Source of the DNA: Balaenoptera acutorostrata
Lineage: Eukaryota > Chordata > Mammalia > Artiodactyla > Balaenopteridae
Assembly: GCF_949987535.1 (NCBI RefSeq)
Contig: NC_080081.1
Span: forward strand, 40,712,428 to 40,776,427
Length of the DNA: 64,000 nucleotides
Direction of reading: 5' to 3'
The position numbers and the translations under genes were made by a program. The number at the start of each line of letters is the position of its first letter. The stretch's first letter is position 1. Below, piece by piece: positions 1 through 12,457 of the stretch. The notes beneath the pieces are model-generated. The model made no database searches. It was given only the letters and a program-made list of their open reading frames with translations, and had not been told where the DNA came from.

Positions 1-1439
1 TCTGGTGGCACTTTCTTCATCCCTTTCTTCCCTTCATCCTTCCTCTGTCCTCACCTCCTCCAGGCATGTGGCACCTCCATGCCCTATGCCTGTGCCAGGA
101 GAGGCACAAAGAATGAGTAGGGACACTAGAATGGACTCATCGATGCCACCATCAAGAGAGCAGGATGTGTGTGTCATTTTGGGGCTGAAGTTGTTAAGAA
201 ATGAGCCTACTTTTCTCATGTTTACTTACTCCTTAAATAGTGACTTTTGAGGAAACATGTTGATGATGCAGACAAAATTTGGAAGGAACTTGACTCCCTG
301 AATTGCTTCCTAGAAAGTTTCTTAATGAAAACCCACATTGGACTGCTCAGTGAGTGAGAAGGAAAATTTCACTAGAGTTTATCCCTTAGAATGATCATTA
401 TTATCCTAACAATTAGAGAACCTACAGAAACTATTACAGTAAATAGCCATATAATTCCAAAATTCTCACTTTTTTCTCATGACTCTGAAGCTCCAGGAAG
501 TAGAGAGACACCACAAAATAGAAAGCAGAGTTAGTTTTCATGAAGTCCAGAGTTTCTCTTTCTGTTACCTTAAATTTTCTTATGTCTTCTACTTCATTTA
601 TAAAGTAAGTGTTTTAACCCCCAAACAGATAATAGAGTACTATAGGTACTAACAAAATTCAGCACGTTTTTATTGCCCAAGTGAGCTAGGATGTAAGTAA
701 ATATGCATGAATAGTACATAAACACAAGTACTTTTTTTTCCTCCTAGCATGAGTATAAAATGTGTTATCTTACTCACTAGAAAAGCAAACAAAGACTATA
801 ATTTTCTGTCTAAATGTTATGGTTCATACCAACTGGTGAAACTGCAGTGAGGGAAAGTACTGTTCTATGATGGGTTATCCTTGTCTATTTCAGGAAGAAC
901 AGAGCCTGATGTTGAAAGACTTTATCTCATTCCCAGAGTTTAAATATGTATGAAGGAAGGTATTTGTTTTGATATACTGTACTAATAGTGTTAATATTTA
1001 AATGGTTCCTCTTTTATTCCTAAAGTAACGGTTCATTAATATGTGAAATATAATATCAGCTTTGGTCATATTGTTTCAGTCTGTTTGGCTGCAGGCCTTG
1101 TGTGACAACCTTGCATCGATTTACATAGTGAAGACTATTTTTTGCTGCTGAAGGGGACTAAACTTCATGTTTAAACATAGGCTTTTTACAAGGAATAGGA
1201 TTTGTGGATTTCAAATGACTGTTGTATTTGAAATATGTTAGTATGTCTAAAGGTTCTTCTCTTTGATTAAGTAATATATGTTGGCTTCTTAATCGTTAGA
1301 GATCATCATTAAACTGACAGAGATTGAAAATTTATATTCTCAAACTCTTTTAAGATTAGTAATATTTAACAACTTTCTTTCAAAAGTCAAACCCAGAAGT
1401 ATTACTGATATACATTTCTTAATATTTTTTATGAGCAAC
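1..1439. other. AT-rich spacer, nothing recognised
   Basis: I see no gene, RNA or confident repeat here. The only open frames near the left edge are short, lack any recognisable domain, and overlap each other on opposite strands. The stretch could be intergenic or intronic. Confidence 0.6.
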
Positions 1440-1680
1440 ACTTCTGTATTTAACTTTTTATTATGGAAAATTTTAGACATTTAAAAATGTATGAATAGTT
1501 TAATTAACCTCCAATTATCAATTCATGACCAATACTTTTCCATTTATATTCTCACCTATTTCTCCTCCCTCTGAATTGATATGAAGTAAATCCCAGATAT
1601 CATAAAATTTCCTTAAATCAACAGCTTAAGCAGAATTAGCATTATGGTAAACAACAAAGACTATCAGTCCAAAAATGTTT
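1440..1680 (+). repeat. Ancient interspersed repeat, LINE-like, family unassigned
   Basis: The text 'ttattatggaaaatttt' followed by a run about unfinished coordinates ('ccaattatcaattcatgacc', 'gtaaatcccagatatcat') resembles a widespread mammalian interspersed repeat. It is heavily diverged and I cannot name the family with confidence. It is followed at 1679-1710 by a short TA-rich simple repeat. Confidence 0.4.
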
Positions 1681-1849
1681 ATATATGTATATATATAAGT
1701 AGATATATATTCCACAATAATATACTGTTTGTACATATATACTGTTTCCTTTCCTTAGAATAATTAATTAATTGAGAGCAGTTATCACCATCCCAATCTA
1801 CTATAACTCATTTTCATTATTGACATTTCCTTAGCAACTTACTATTTTT

Positions 1850-2010
1850 GTTAGTTGAAAAATACATTGTAAGACAACTCTTGCCATCCTGGAGCTTACA
1901 TTATAGAAAGGTAGATAGAAATGGATAAGAAAACAACAGTGATGATAAGCCATATGTCAAACACACACTGTGACATTTTAAAATACTAAGACAAGAGGAA
2001 TGGAATAGAA
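1850..2010 (+). repeat. Ancient medium-reiterated repeat fragment
   Basis: The phrase 'ctggagcttacattatagaaagg' region (about 1890-1912) followed by a 'gataagaaaacaac' stretch matches the general form of an old mammalian repeat also seen near 12450-13300 and 47010-47160 of this window. The family is not assigned. Confidence 0.35.
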
Positions 2011-2098
2011 AACTTTCAACTCCCTGTTTATTATCATCTTCTTACTCATCTGTGAGTAGATGTGTTCAGAGTTACTGGCTCAAGATGTAGCAGTAAAT

Positions 2099-3015
2099 GT
2101 CTGTAGGGGAGCAAAATTTGCCACCCCAAAGTGTGTCTCCTTGGCATGAGGATTAATTTAGGTTCATCATTTTAAATGCCTGACTCAGGAAAAACCTTCC
2201 ACCTTCCCCCTAACTGCTTAAAAGAATGTAGATAGAGGAAGTGTTACAGGATGGGAGCTATCCCCACAGATAACCATAGTAAGAGCTAGGTGTATAGAGA
2301 GGGAGGAACCTAGTGAAGCCTGCTTGTTAAAATTCCTTTCTGTGTCCCATTGTCTCTAGGTGTCCCAGAAAACATTTGCTTACCAAACATTTGCTTTTTC
2401 ATCTCCATGTGAATTACATTCCACCCCTTTGAAGTCCCAAACCACTACCCACAACATCCTCTTTAGTCTTTAACTGAAGATGGTATTGTATTTATGGTAG
2501 GACTTTGGCCATTTTGGTGAATTACTCATTTTACCCCAGTCTCTCCCATGTATTAAAAATGTTATCAAGTTTTTGTTTGATTGTTGTCCTGTTAATCTGT
2601 CTCATGTCAATTTAATTCTTAGAGGGCTTCCCTGGTGGTGCAGTGGTTAAGAATCCACCTACCAATGCAGGGGACATGGGTTTGATCCCTAATCCGGGAA
2701 GATCCCACATGCTGCAGAGCAACTAAGCCCATGTGCAACAACTTCTGAGCCTGTACTCTAGAACCTGCAAGCCACAACCACTGAAGCCTGTGCACCTAGA
2801 GCCTGTGCTCTGCAACAAGAGAAGCCACTGCAGTGAGAAGCCCGCGCACCGCAACGAAGAGTAGCCTCTGATCACCACAACTAGAGAAAGCCTGCATGCA
2901 GCAACAAAGAACCAATGCAGCCAAAAATAAAATAAATAAATTAAAATTTTTTTTTGATTTTTAAATGAATCAGAAGATCCAAGGAGGGTAAAGAAAAATT
3001 TCTTCCTCCCCAAAA
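2099..3015 (+). mobile_element. Decayed solo LTR (ERV-derived), split by a SINE
   Basis: The left part (about 2099-2623) runs from 'tgtctgtaggggagc' to 'tttaattcttaga', wording typical of a mammalian ERV LTR. After the inserted SINE (2624-2950) the LTR appears to resume at about 2965 with 'cagaagatccaaggaggg' and 'ttcttcctcccc'. No internal retroviral genes adjoin it, so it is best read as a solo LTR. The exact ends and the ERV class are uncertain; the split arrangement itself is inferred from how the two halves read on. Confidence 0.5.
2624..2950 (+). mobile_element. CHR-type tRNA-Glu SINE, older copy
   Basis: It begins with 'gggcttccctggtggtgcag', whose A-box-like 'tggtggtgcagtgg' and B-box-like 'gtttgatccc' are the internal Pol III promoter inherited from a tRNA-Glu. 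The cetacean CHR body ('agaagcccgcgcaccg', 'gaagagtagcc') follows, and it ends in an AAAT-type tail. It is more diverged than the SINEs at 8693 and 41404 and has an extra insertion near 2760-2790. I found no clean target-site duplication. It sits inside an older LTR. Confidence 0.9.
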
Positions 3016-3214
3016 TACCCATGCCTATTTTTAAGAAGCACTGTCCATAGATATATCTAATGTACTTTAAAAAATGAATTAGGCAGCCTTTGGATATGAT
3101 TTTAAATTGTGAGCTATTTCTGATGTTTTGATGTTGGCATCTTTAAACTGATTACCTGAATATATGTTAACATAAGTAAGAGATAGGTACAAATATTGCA
3201 GAATGTATATATAG

Positions 3215-3712
3215 TACTTTGGAGATGGCTTCATATTCTTGGACAATCCTCCACCAAAATGTGGGGTTTGTGGTCCCTTCCTCTGAATCTATGAGGGCCT
3301 CGTGATTAATTAACCAAAAAGAATATAGAAGAAGTGGATTGTGCCCATTTCTGGGCCAATGCCTTACAGAACGGGCAGCTTCTACTTCCTGTCTCTTAGA
3401 ATACTTATTCTTGGAACTCAGCCACCACCTTGTGAGGAAGCTCAAGCTTCCCCACACAAAGGGGCTCACGTAAAGGGGAACCCAGGTCCTACTACTAGCT
3501 GCAGCTATGCTTCCAGCTGACTGCCTATACCAATTTACTTGCTATGTGAACTTATCTTCTTAGAAATTGTCCTCCAGCCCAAATGGAGGTGCTGCATTTC
3601 AAATTGATTAAAACAGAGATGACTGATTTAAATTGCAGATTCAGAAGCAAAATAATTGATTGCTGTTGTTTTAAGCCACTAGGTTTTATTTGCTATGAAA
3701 CATTAGATGATC
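3215..3712 (+). mobile_element. MLT1-type (MaLR/ERVL) LTR
   Basis: The segment contains 'cttggaactcagccaccacc' followed by 'gtgaggaagctcaagc' and ends with 'gctgttgttttaagccact' plus 'aggtttt', a combination typical of MLT1 LTRs of the non-autonomous MaLR class. It is strongly diverged. No internal region is visible. The minus-strand 100-residue open frame over it is accidental. Confidence 0.7.
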
Positions 3713-3849
3713 TTAAAAGAATAAAACTCCATGTAAGTTACCTTTTTAGGTAATGGACTTTATGAAGGAGGGCTATTTCTGAGGTTTATTCTGTATTCTC
3801 AGACAATCACCATCATCATTAAAACATCAAGTTGTTTGTTTGCTGAATG

Positions 3850-4115
3850 ATCTGTGTCCTCCTTGATGCCTCCACTGATATTATATACTACTCTTCAAAT
3901 TTCTTTCATTCCCCCTCCCCATATGTCCTGCATTCCTCTTACACTGGAATTTTTAAAAAGTCATAGTGTATGTTTGATATATTTTCAATATCATATGATC
4001 TGTCAAGCTCTCCTCTTCATGGGGTATAAAATCTTTGAAAATAAGAACCAATTTTTTCATGCCTTGAAGGATCATGTTTGTCACATAATCAATGTTTATT
4101 TTTGAATGAATGAAT
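3850..4115 (+). repeat. L2-like 3' end, diverged
   Basis: The fragment reads like a LINE2 3' end: a pyrimidine-rich stretch, then 'aaaatctttgaaaataagaacc', then 'caatgtttatttttgaatga' with a short (GAAT)n end. Divergence is high, so this is a tentative call. Confidence 0.45.
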
Positions 4116-4469
4116 GATTTAAACATTACCTTGCTCAGTGTTCTTATTCCGTGGGTTTATATTGTTTTTGCCTACTTAAATATATCTCACTATAGTAACT
4201 TTATAAACTCTATCCTTTTTCAAATACAATTACTTCAAGTAGGTTGTAATGAAAATGTTTCTTTTTTTTTTTATAAAAATGATATATGTGGAAATAAAAC
4301 CCAGTAAGGTACCTGTAGGATACAGTTTTTTTGCCAGAGGAAAATACTATAAATCAGTCTTATGATCCAGTGTTTTCTAAGGGGAAACTGTACATGCAAA
4401 GGAATTAAGGAGGGAAATTAACTTTGAATTTTTATCTTCTACTCAACTACTAGTAGCTAGGTGCTAATT

Positions 4470-5045
4470 GCCAAAATTAAAAATAGTATATCAAGCAAGG
4501 TCCATTCAAGAGATTAGAGGCAACATCATTATTTTAACAAAGAGAATTTAATATAAGGAATTGCTAACCAAGTATTAGAGAAATTAAAAGACAAAAGGGA
4601 ACAGTAAGATGGTAACTGTTTGAAGTATCTACCACATCTAGAGTGGGAAGAGGTAAAAATTATTATACTTCACATACTGGGAGGAGGGACACTGGATTTC
4701 TGAAAAAGGGGCTCAACAGGCTACAAGTTGTTCTGCTGAAGGAAGATGAGGGGCTTCTTCTGGGAATATAGGAAACTCAAACTGAAGCCAGCTGCTACTG
4801 GAGGAGCCAACAGCCACAGTCAGGGTGAAGAACCGCTGGTGGACCTTCACAGGAAGTGGAGTGCCCCTTCTTCCTCCTCTGGTAGCTAGGTCTCCTTCAG
4901 AGTTTTCTGCTGGCAGAGTTTAACAAGGGTCTTCTGGGAAAGCTGAATGTGTTTTCCAGAGTCCCAGCCTCAGCATTACATAGCAAAGAGTAAAAGGGTT
5001 GCTTTGAAGCTGAGGGGAAATAGCTTAAAACTCAACCCATAAGGG
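4470..5045. other. Unassigned GC-richer stretch, probably an old repeat
   Basis: This stretch is less AT-rich than its surroundings and reads like a decayed interspersed element ('gaatttaatataaggaattg', 'tattagagaaattaaaag', then a GC-richer block at 4700-4980). No open frame or family-defining motif is visible. I do not assign it. Confidence 0.3.
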
Positions 5046-8000
5046 GGGGTTAAAAACAATTGTACAGCTTTGGTTCCTGTACATTCTCATTCACCAGGGT
5101 CTCTGCTTTACATTATAGTCATTTAATGCTCCTCTTTTAGAAGTTTTCTCATATAGGAAGGATATTGAATATTTTTCCCATAAGTAAAGGAAGGAATGTG
5201 GATTACTGATATAATAAGTGAATATACAATTACTCTGGATTAGTCAGGATTCAATAAGCTTGGACTAAATTAATAATAAAATTGGATGCAGATACAGGCG
5301 GAAGTATGGTTATATGTGCATGTATGCCTATTTGCATTGCTTAGCAATTACAGGTGGAGCAATGCATGAAAAAGACAAAGGTAAAGGATGAAAAAATAAA
5401 TAAAAACAAGGATCAAGTAGGAATAAGAAGCAGATAAAAGAATGAATAAGAAAATAATGATACTGACTGATTAGTCAAAAGGAAACCAATTGAAAACTAG
5501 TTCAGGACCAATCTTTTGTAATCTAAGTGCAAAACATATTCCTAGCCTAAAGTAATTTTAAGAAGTAAGGTGAGGAAAGAGCGCAATCACTTTGACTTTT
5601 TCAGAAGAGATTACTCTACCTCTGCTTCTCTGTTCCCAGAACCTCAATAAACTATTCCTGTACTTAGCATGTTGTAGCTTTGTATTCTTCTCATTTTGGC
5701 ATCTGTAAGAATGGGCATATCTTAGGCATTTTTGTTTCACAACAAAAAGCAACATTACCAGTTTAGTAGAACTTGCTTATTACTTACAGAATTTCACTCT
5801 GAGTAAGAGATGCAGTACATTTTGTAAATCTATTAAGTATTGGGACATTATTTAAGATTGAGAAAGGTAAGAACTGAATATGGTGTAAGTTCTACAAATG
5901 TGACAAAGGAAAAGTCATTCTCTTATTCATTATCTATCTATATTTATCTATCTGCATCTATCTTTATTCATATATTTTATGTTTATATATGTTACATTTA
6001 TGTTTAATAACTATTCACATACTTTGAAGAATGTTTCTGTAAACATGATAGACTATCACACATCCAGGGAACAGTGCTTATATTTCCTAATTAGATTTTC
6101 TAGGATGAGTTGACCGTGTGATGCAGCATGACCCTTGAGCCCTCTGTTCATTTCAGCCTGGACAGTGGCTCAGGGGATAAGTATTTTGACTGGCAACTAG
6201 TGGCAGTCCTATGGCAACATAATCAACAATATTTGTATTTTGTCTCTGTCTCCACCACCATCCGTGCGTGAGTTTATGTTGTCATTAGATAACATTTTCA
6301 GAATCCTTACTAATATTTTCTTGCCTTATGTTAATACCTTTCCTTACTGAAATTTGCCGTATAAAAATATCAAAAGAAGAATAAACACGCATCTCACTTA
6401 GTTATTTTCTTGGGCCATTATTATTTGAAGGTTGGTGTCTATCCCAAATGTATAAAACAAACACAACCTTCCTTCTCTACTACATATTATGACTTTAGTC
6501 CATAAAGTACCCAATACTGTTTATATTCTTTTCCATTTGGATACTGAATTGTCATGGTACTTTGATAAGAAAGAGTAAAGTATTAGAAGAGTGTTCCTTT
6601 ACAGCTTCAATATTTATCATTTAAAATAAAAGGACCTAACTTAATATTTATGATTTTAATTAGATGGACTTTATTCAGTGAAACAATGAAACAGAATCTA
6701 TAAATTTGCATCAATTTGGTCTGTTAGTTTGGTATTTGCCAAAAAATACGTAGGTGAAGATACATATACAATGCCCAGGTAGCTCCATTGCTTATCTTAA
6801 TTGCATCTAAAACATTAAGATATTTCATAAATAAAACACTCCAAAATATTAACTACTTCAATGTGGGAGATAACAGAGAGGGTGAATAGGCTCTCATTAT
6901 CAAGTTTATTCTTTCATTAGGGACACAATTAAAATATTTGAAATTTAAAAAAGGTAAGAAACAGCAAAAAAGAAGAGGGACAGCAGAAAGAAAAAGAGAG
7001 AAGGAAAATTAAAAAAACAGGAAATAAAAGAGTGAAATGAGAATTGAAGAGAGAGGAGATAGAGAATGGAAAGTGAAAGTGAGAGTGAGAGCAAGCAGGT
7101 GAAAGAGAAAGATGTAAAATAGTACTGCTAAACGATGTCTGAGATTATACCTGATTCACTAGTGAAAAGAGACTGCAGAGTCATAGAAAATCGGCTAGTT
7201 TAGAAGCTGTTTTTTTATAACTGAATTTTCTAATGATCTTAATCAGGATATGATTTTATGTGCATTATGCTTTACATAAGGATTTCTATTTTTTTCAGAT
7301 TCCAAAATTTCACTAAAGCTTAGAATTTTCCACTTTTAAAATACTCCACACATAGTAAATTAATGAATGATTTTCTTGTTAAGATCAGCCTTGCCTAAAA
7401 CGATCTGTAGCTGAACAGGAGCAATAGCAAAGGTGTGAACTACTTCAGGGAAGTGCTAACTTCAGAGCCCAAATGAGAATATTTAAATGCTAAAATATTT
7501 CAGCAACAGCAAACAGATATTTCTGCAAAATATCATTTTTTTCATGTTTTCCAAACTGCTTTTTCTATGTACATTTACTTCTTCATTCTTCAAACTTGGA
7601 CTTTCCTGCCACTTTACCAATTTTCTGTGCCCATTCATCCTTGAAATGTTTCATTTTTACTTCTCAATCTCTCCTCCTCTGCAGTAATTGCAATGGAAGA
7701 TGGGTGTATGGTTCCGCTCTAAAAAATGAATTCAGTATTAGTGACATGTACCAGGCTGATGGCACTGCAAACTGAAGGCCATTGTTTTAATCACAGTAAC
7801 CCAGGCACCAAACAACATTATCTAACAGTTGCCTGAACAACTATTCTCAATTCTATTCTGAAAGAAGGGACAATGATTAAACCTTTGGCTTAAAACATAA
7901 TTTGTGTTAATTTTTAAAATTACTGTGCATGATATAGGTTTCTGCTTGAAAAGACATATTGTATTGATGATGCCAATCAAATAGCCATTAGATGCTATTG

Positions 8001-8679
8001 AATTTGAATGGCTCACTAAGGCAGACACCTGCCTACTAATCTTAAGTTCCAATTAAGTTTGTGATTGCATAGAAATTAACTCTCAAAAAGAGATAAACAC
8101 ATATTTCAAAGGTAACTTGGATGATTCTAATGTCATCGTAAGCAAATATTTTATTCCACGGGGCATATACATTTCTAGTAATGTGTCTTCTAAAATATGA
8201 AGGAATTAAAACTCCTCTCTCCCTGCATAAGCATATATAACAACTGCGGACAAAATGCTAACTCCAGAATAAGTTTCCTACTGTCCAAAACAACACCTTA
8301 TCCCCACAAACATCAACTGATAGTGGTTTCGTGGGGCTAAGACAATAAAAATAGACTAAGATGTAGGATGACTAGATTTACTAGATTTAAGATATAGATA
8401 TAGGGTAGAGTAGATAATCACAAAGGTCTTGTACTCATCTAATAGTTTCCAACTGAAATAGGCATGGTCTTTTGAATCTAAAGCAAAGCCCTATGGAAAT
8501 GTAAAGAAATCTAGGAGTTTGTCTCAATGAATTTTTAAGAGTATGACTTCTTTTGGGTAGTTAGAATCTTTCTCAATATTACAATTCGATGTAGCCTTAA
8601 ACTCTTTCTAAAATGTAATCCCATCACATAACGTCATCCCACCATTAGGACTTATTTACTTTAATGGATTTTGCTCATC
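5046..8679. other. AT-rich spacer
   Basis: No gene or confident repeat was seen. It includes a purine-rich tract at 6945-7110 and short (TATC)/(TCTA) runs near 5930-5965. Open frames here are short and without domains. Confidence 0.55.
6945..7110 (+). repeat. Purine-rich tract (A/G)
   Basis: About 165 bases are almost entirely A and G, with irregular GAAA, GAGA and GTGAGA motifs. This is low-complexity DNA with no fixed unit. Confidence 0.7.
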
Positions 8680-8692
8680 AAGATTCCCCTTA
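8680..8692. repeat. Target-site duplication, left copy
   Basis: The 13-bp sequence 'aagattcccctta' flanks the SINE on the left and is identical to the copy at 8995-9007. This is the signature of L1-assisted retrotransposition. Confidence 0.95.
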
Positions 8693-8994
8693 GGGGGCTT
8701 CCCTAGTGGCGCAGTGGTTGAGAACCTGCCTGCCAATGCAGGGGACACGGGTACGAGCCCTGGTCTGGGAAGATCCCACATGCCGTGGAGCAACTAGGCC
8801 TGTGAGCCACAACTACTGAGCCTGTGCTCCTCAACAAGAGAGGCCACGACAGTGAGAGGCCCGCGCACCACGATGAAGAGTGGCCCCCACTCACCACAAC
8901 TAGAGAAAGCCCTTGCACAGAAACAAAGACCCAACACAGCCAAAAATAAATAAATAAATAAATTAATTAATTAATTAATTAATTTAAAAAAAAA
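8693..8994 (+). mobile_element. Cetacean CHR SINE with intact TSD
   Basis: This is a near-complete tRNA-Glu-derived SINE: the head 'gggcttccctagtggcgcag', a B-box-like 'gggtacgagccc', the cetacean body ('gagaggcccgcgcacca', 'gaagagtggcccccac'), then 'cagccaaaaataaataaat' and an AAAT/AATT tail ending in poly-A. It is bounded by perfect direct repeats of 13 bp at 8680-8692 and 8995-9007. Relative to the copy at 41404 it lacks the 'gcgcgtctggagcc' segment between the two halves. Confidence 0.96.
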
Positions 8995-9007
8995 AAGATT
9001 CCCCTTA
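8995..9007. repeat. Target-site duplication, right copy
   Basis: The sequence 'aagattcccctta' is identical to 8680-8692. The first two A bases could also be counted as part of the poly-A tail. Confidence 0.95.
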
Positions 9008-10194
9008 AAAAGCAAATAACCTTTAGGATACACAATACTTTATGTTTGTTATTAGCTAATATAAAAACCCAGGTGGGTTTATAGCTTAAAACTGCGAGGG
9101 GATAGGACATAAACAAAAGACATGGGGCTTAAACCTTGTCTTTGAGAAAGGGAAGGGGATGAGAAAAGGAAAGAACAATTCCTAACTGCTAACTTAAGGA
9201 TTTAGGAGACTAGCTAGGTTACATTTAATGGAGTAATGTGATTAGGAAATGACAAATTCTAATTATGAGAGGTAAAAATGAATTAGAAGGATTTCGTTTA
9301 AAAAAAAAAGCTAAAGAGTGAAGCTTGATAACATCTTCAAATATTAGAATGACTATCAGGGGATCAAGAGATTAAAATCTAAGGTCATAACCAGCACAAA
9401 TGAATAGAAATTACATGAAGTAAATTACAATTAAATATCAGCATAAACTTCTTAATATTTATAACTGCATAGTTAAAAAATCATGTGTCTACAGAGGTAA
9501 TAGTTTCTTCCTCCTTGGAATTTAAGTAGTGTTTAAACAGCCATTGCCAGAAAAATATGCAATGTTCTTGACTAAAATGAGCATTTAGGCATTTGGTAAA
9601 AAGTTTTCCACAAAATGTTAATTCCAAAGGATATTAATTGTTATCTCTAAAGGGGAAAAGAGTCTATTGTCAAATAGGTATGGTAAATACCACTGAAGTA
9701 AAGTTAATCATGCAACTTTAATGCACATCTTCTCCCAATCTTCAGTATAATAATGCACTATTCAAATCCCCAGTGGGAAATAGTCAGTGCTTATTAAACA
9801 TGGAAGACCATGAAATCCCTTATTCATTAATGATCATATGGTATGATGCTTTACATAATATATTTTGGGAAGTGTAATATATTTCACAAATTAGAAAAGA
9901 TCTTATGTTCTTTCAGAATGTAATCTGGTTCAAACTATTTATAGGCCCTGTTGAAGTATGATGTGGCAATTATGATTTAAGTATGAAATATTTCTAAGCC
10001 ATACCACTTTTTCCTTAAATCACACCTCATAGATAAATGCCCAGCTTACCTATATGAAAGATTGATTGACTTCATACCTTTAGAAAGTTAATATTTAGCA
10101 ATCTTTATTGGAAAAGCTATGGCAATACTATAAATATACATGATACTTTTTAAGAACTCAATATGAATCATGGCTGTTAATTCTTAGAATAAAC
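9008..10194. other. AT-rich spacer
   Basis: No gene or recognisable repeat was seen. Confidence 0.55.
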
Positions 10195-10345
10195 ATATGA
10201 GGGTGTATTATTATTGTCATTTTACAAATGAGAAAACTGAGTATCAGATAATTGAAATAACTTGTCCAAGACTATAAACTTAAAAAATGAGTAGGACACA
10301 GTGTTTTTGTCTTCAGAGTCTTTGTCCTAAATTCTTACTACTTTA
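10195..10345 (-). repeat. MIR SINE fragment
   Basis: The plus strand reads 'attattgtcattttacaaat' followed by 'gagaaaactgagtatcagat' and 'aacttgtccaagactataaa', which is the reverse of the MIR core ('...tgaccttgggcaagtt...tcctcatctgtaaaatggg'). MIRs are ancient tRNA-derived SINEs. The divergence fits that age. Confidence 0.8.
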
Positions 10346-12390
10346 TATATTAAATAAAATATGTGTGATTTTTTTCAGCAAGCTTTTAAGCAAGTATCTT
10401 TAAAAATAGAATAGACCATGAGTCATCTTAATGATTCAAATACTTTCCTATATGAAATCAACAGGGTGGATAAATTATCTCTGTAACTTCTTTTTTGGCT
10501 TTGTGACAGTAGACATAAATTGAAAAATAATTTTCATACAATAAAGAAATTTGCACACTGTTATTAGATAAAAAGGTCTCACAGTCACTTGTTATAAACT
10601 TCTGCGAAAAACAGGATTGATTTTTTATCAGTCTGAAATTTTTCAGTGGAAACAGTCATTGCTTAACACAGAAGAATGAACTAAATTGCTAAATGCCATT
10701 GCTAAATGCAATTTACATCCTATATGAATGTAGGAGGCAAATTTTAACTACTTTTCCTGGAAAAGATACATATGATGAACATTAAAAGAAAAGATACATG
10801 GTCTTTTCTGAGACTTAATAAGTTTTTAAGCCAGTAACACTACCAATTTGCTAAGAAACATAAAAAAATTTAAGAAAATTAAGCTTTAAATTCAAGGCTA
10901 TGAGGGAAAGTCTAGCATTACCATACGTATGTCAAGATGGTTTTTAATTCTTTGGATTGAGTATTTTAATTTTTTGAAAGTGCCAACTTTGTTAGGAGAT
11001 AAACTAAATTAGTAGTTACTGCAAGAAAAAAAAAGATTGCATTTTCCCATTCATGGACATGGTTGAACATTAAATCTGCATTAATTAAAAAGCCATGAAA
11101 TATGTAGTTTCAGCTATTTTTTTCCTATTGTGGAAAAATAGTAAAAATACAAAATATAAGCAGAAAAATTCTATCCTCAATAGTATGAGGCAAGAATAAA
11201 TCAGAGATAAATAGTCTAGACCTAGTCTTGTCCATTTTTCAGACTTTTGCTTTTCTGCTGACAGGTATATAATGTAAACCTTATTCTGAATCCACATGTA
11301 AATGAGCTTTCAGGATTTATTAGATCAACTCAAGCTGTCTTTTCTAAAAAAAAAAAAAAAAAAAAAAAATTACACTGTCCATGATTCTTAATTGCTAACA
11401 TGGTCAGAATCCATAAACAAAAAGACCATAAACAAAAAGACCACTAAATTCATCTATGGCTATCTAATTTTCTTTGGTAAAGATACTGTAAAGCTCAGTG
11501 ACTTTGGTTTATCTAAGATATCCTGGTAAGACACTCATGACTGAAGCATTGAAACCCATTATGTTGTTTCCTTCTATCACTGTAGTTTGTGGAGATGTTC
11601 TGAGGGAATGTCATATGCTTGTGAACATTCTGAAATGAATGATGCCTAGTTAACTAGGGAGTAGACCTCTAAAGTATTGTTTTTGTCTGCTGTCTTTTCC
11701 TTGATTTCTCTGTTTTGCATCTCAAATATAGAAGCAAACAAATTGTAAGAGTAGAAAAAATTTGAAGGAAAAAATTATCTCTCTCCTCCCTAATATATGT
11801 ATATGGAAATATTTAATTTTCCATAATTCTGTAAAGTTATACAAAAATTTGCTAGACAATTTTATTGCTGAAAACTCAGATAACTTCTCTCACCCTGCAT
11901 TGTTCACATTCAGTAAGAACTGAATATTTTCTTTTCTAAAATCTGCAATTTGATCAGAGAACTCAGTTCTTTATTTTGATGAACAATTTTTTTTCATATA
12001 TGACACATATTGAAAATAATACTTTAGTATTTTCCTTGTCACAATTAGCTACTGATAATGCATGTTCTAGAAATATATGTCCTATGAATATATTAAGGAT
12101 TGTGGGTAGAGGTAATAATATCAACAAAAATTCAACAAAATTCAACAAATATTCAACAAAAATTTAGAAAAAATACAAAGATTAGCCAAATTTTATACCA
12201 TCTGGAAACTACAGTCATTCTCTGGATATTTAGAATGATGCAGGAGATCCCAATTGCTGGATACATGCCAGTAGTCACAGTTACATATCACAGTAGTCAC
12301 AGCTGATAATAGGTGAGTCTATTTCTACCCAGTTCTTCAGCATGTTTATGGGAGTCATTTAAGGTTTGAGATAATATCTTTTGTTTCTGT
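10346..12390. other. AT-rich spacer with small local repeats
   Basis: No gene was seen. It contains a 24-base poly-A (11346-11369), a small duplication of 'ataaacaaaaagacc' near 11413-11442, and a few tandem 'ttcaacaaaa'-like units near 12122-12160. The frames at 11963-12306 arise from this A-rich sequence. Confidence 0.55.
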
Positions 12391-12457
12391 CTTTCTTTCT
12401 TCCTCCTTCCACCCTTCCACTCTTCCTCCCTTCCTTCTTTCTTTCCTTCCCTCCTTC
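12391..12457 (+). repeat. (CTTT/CCTT)n pyrimidine tract
   Basis: An imperfect microsatellite-like tract of CTTT, CCTT and CCTC units. Confidence 0.85.

Noticed and set aside
8695..8780. tRNA-like head with A and B boxes, possible tRNA gene
   Set aside because: The tRNA similarity is that of a SINE head; it continues into SINE body and tail and lacks a full cloverleaf. The same holds for the other four SINEs.
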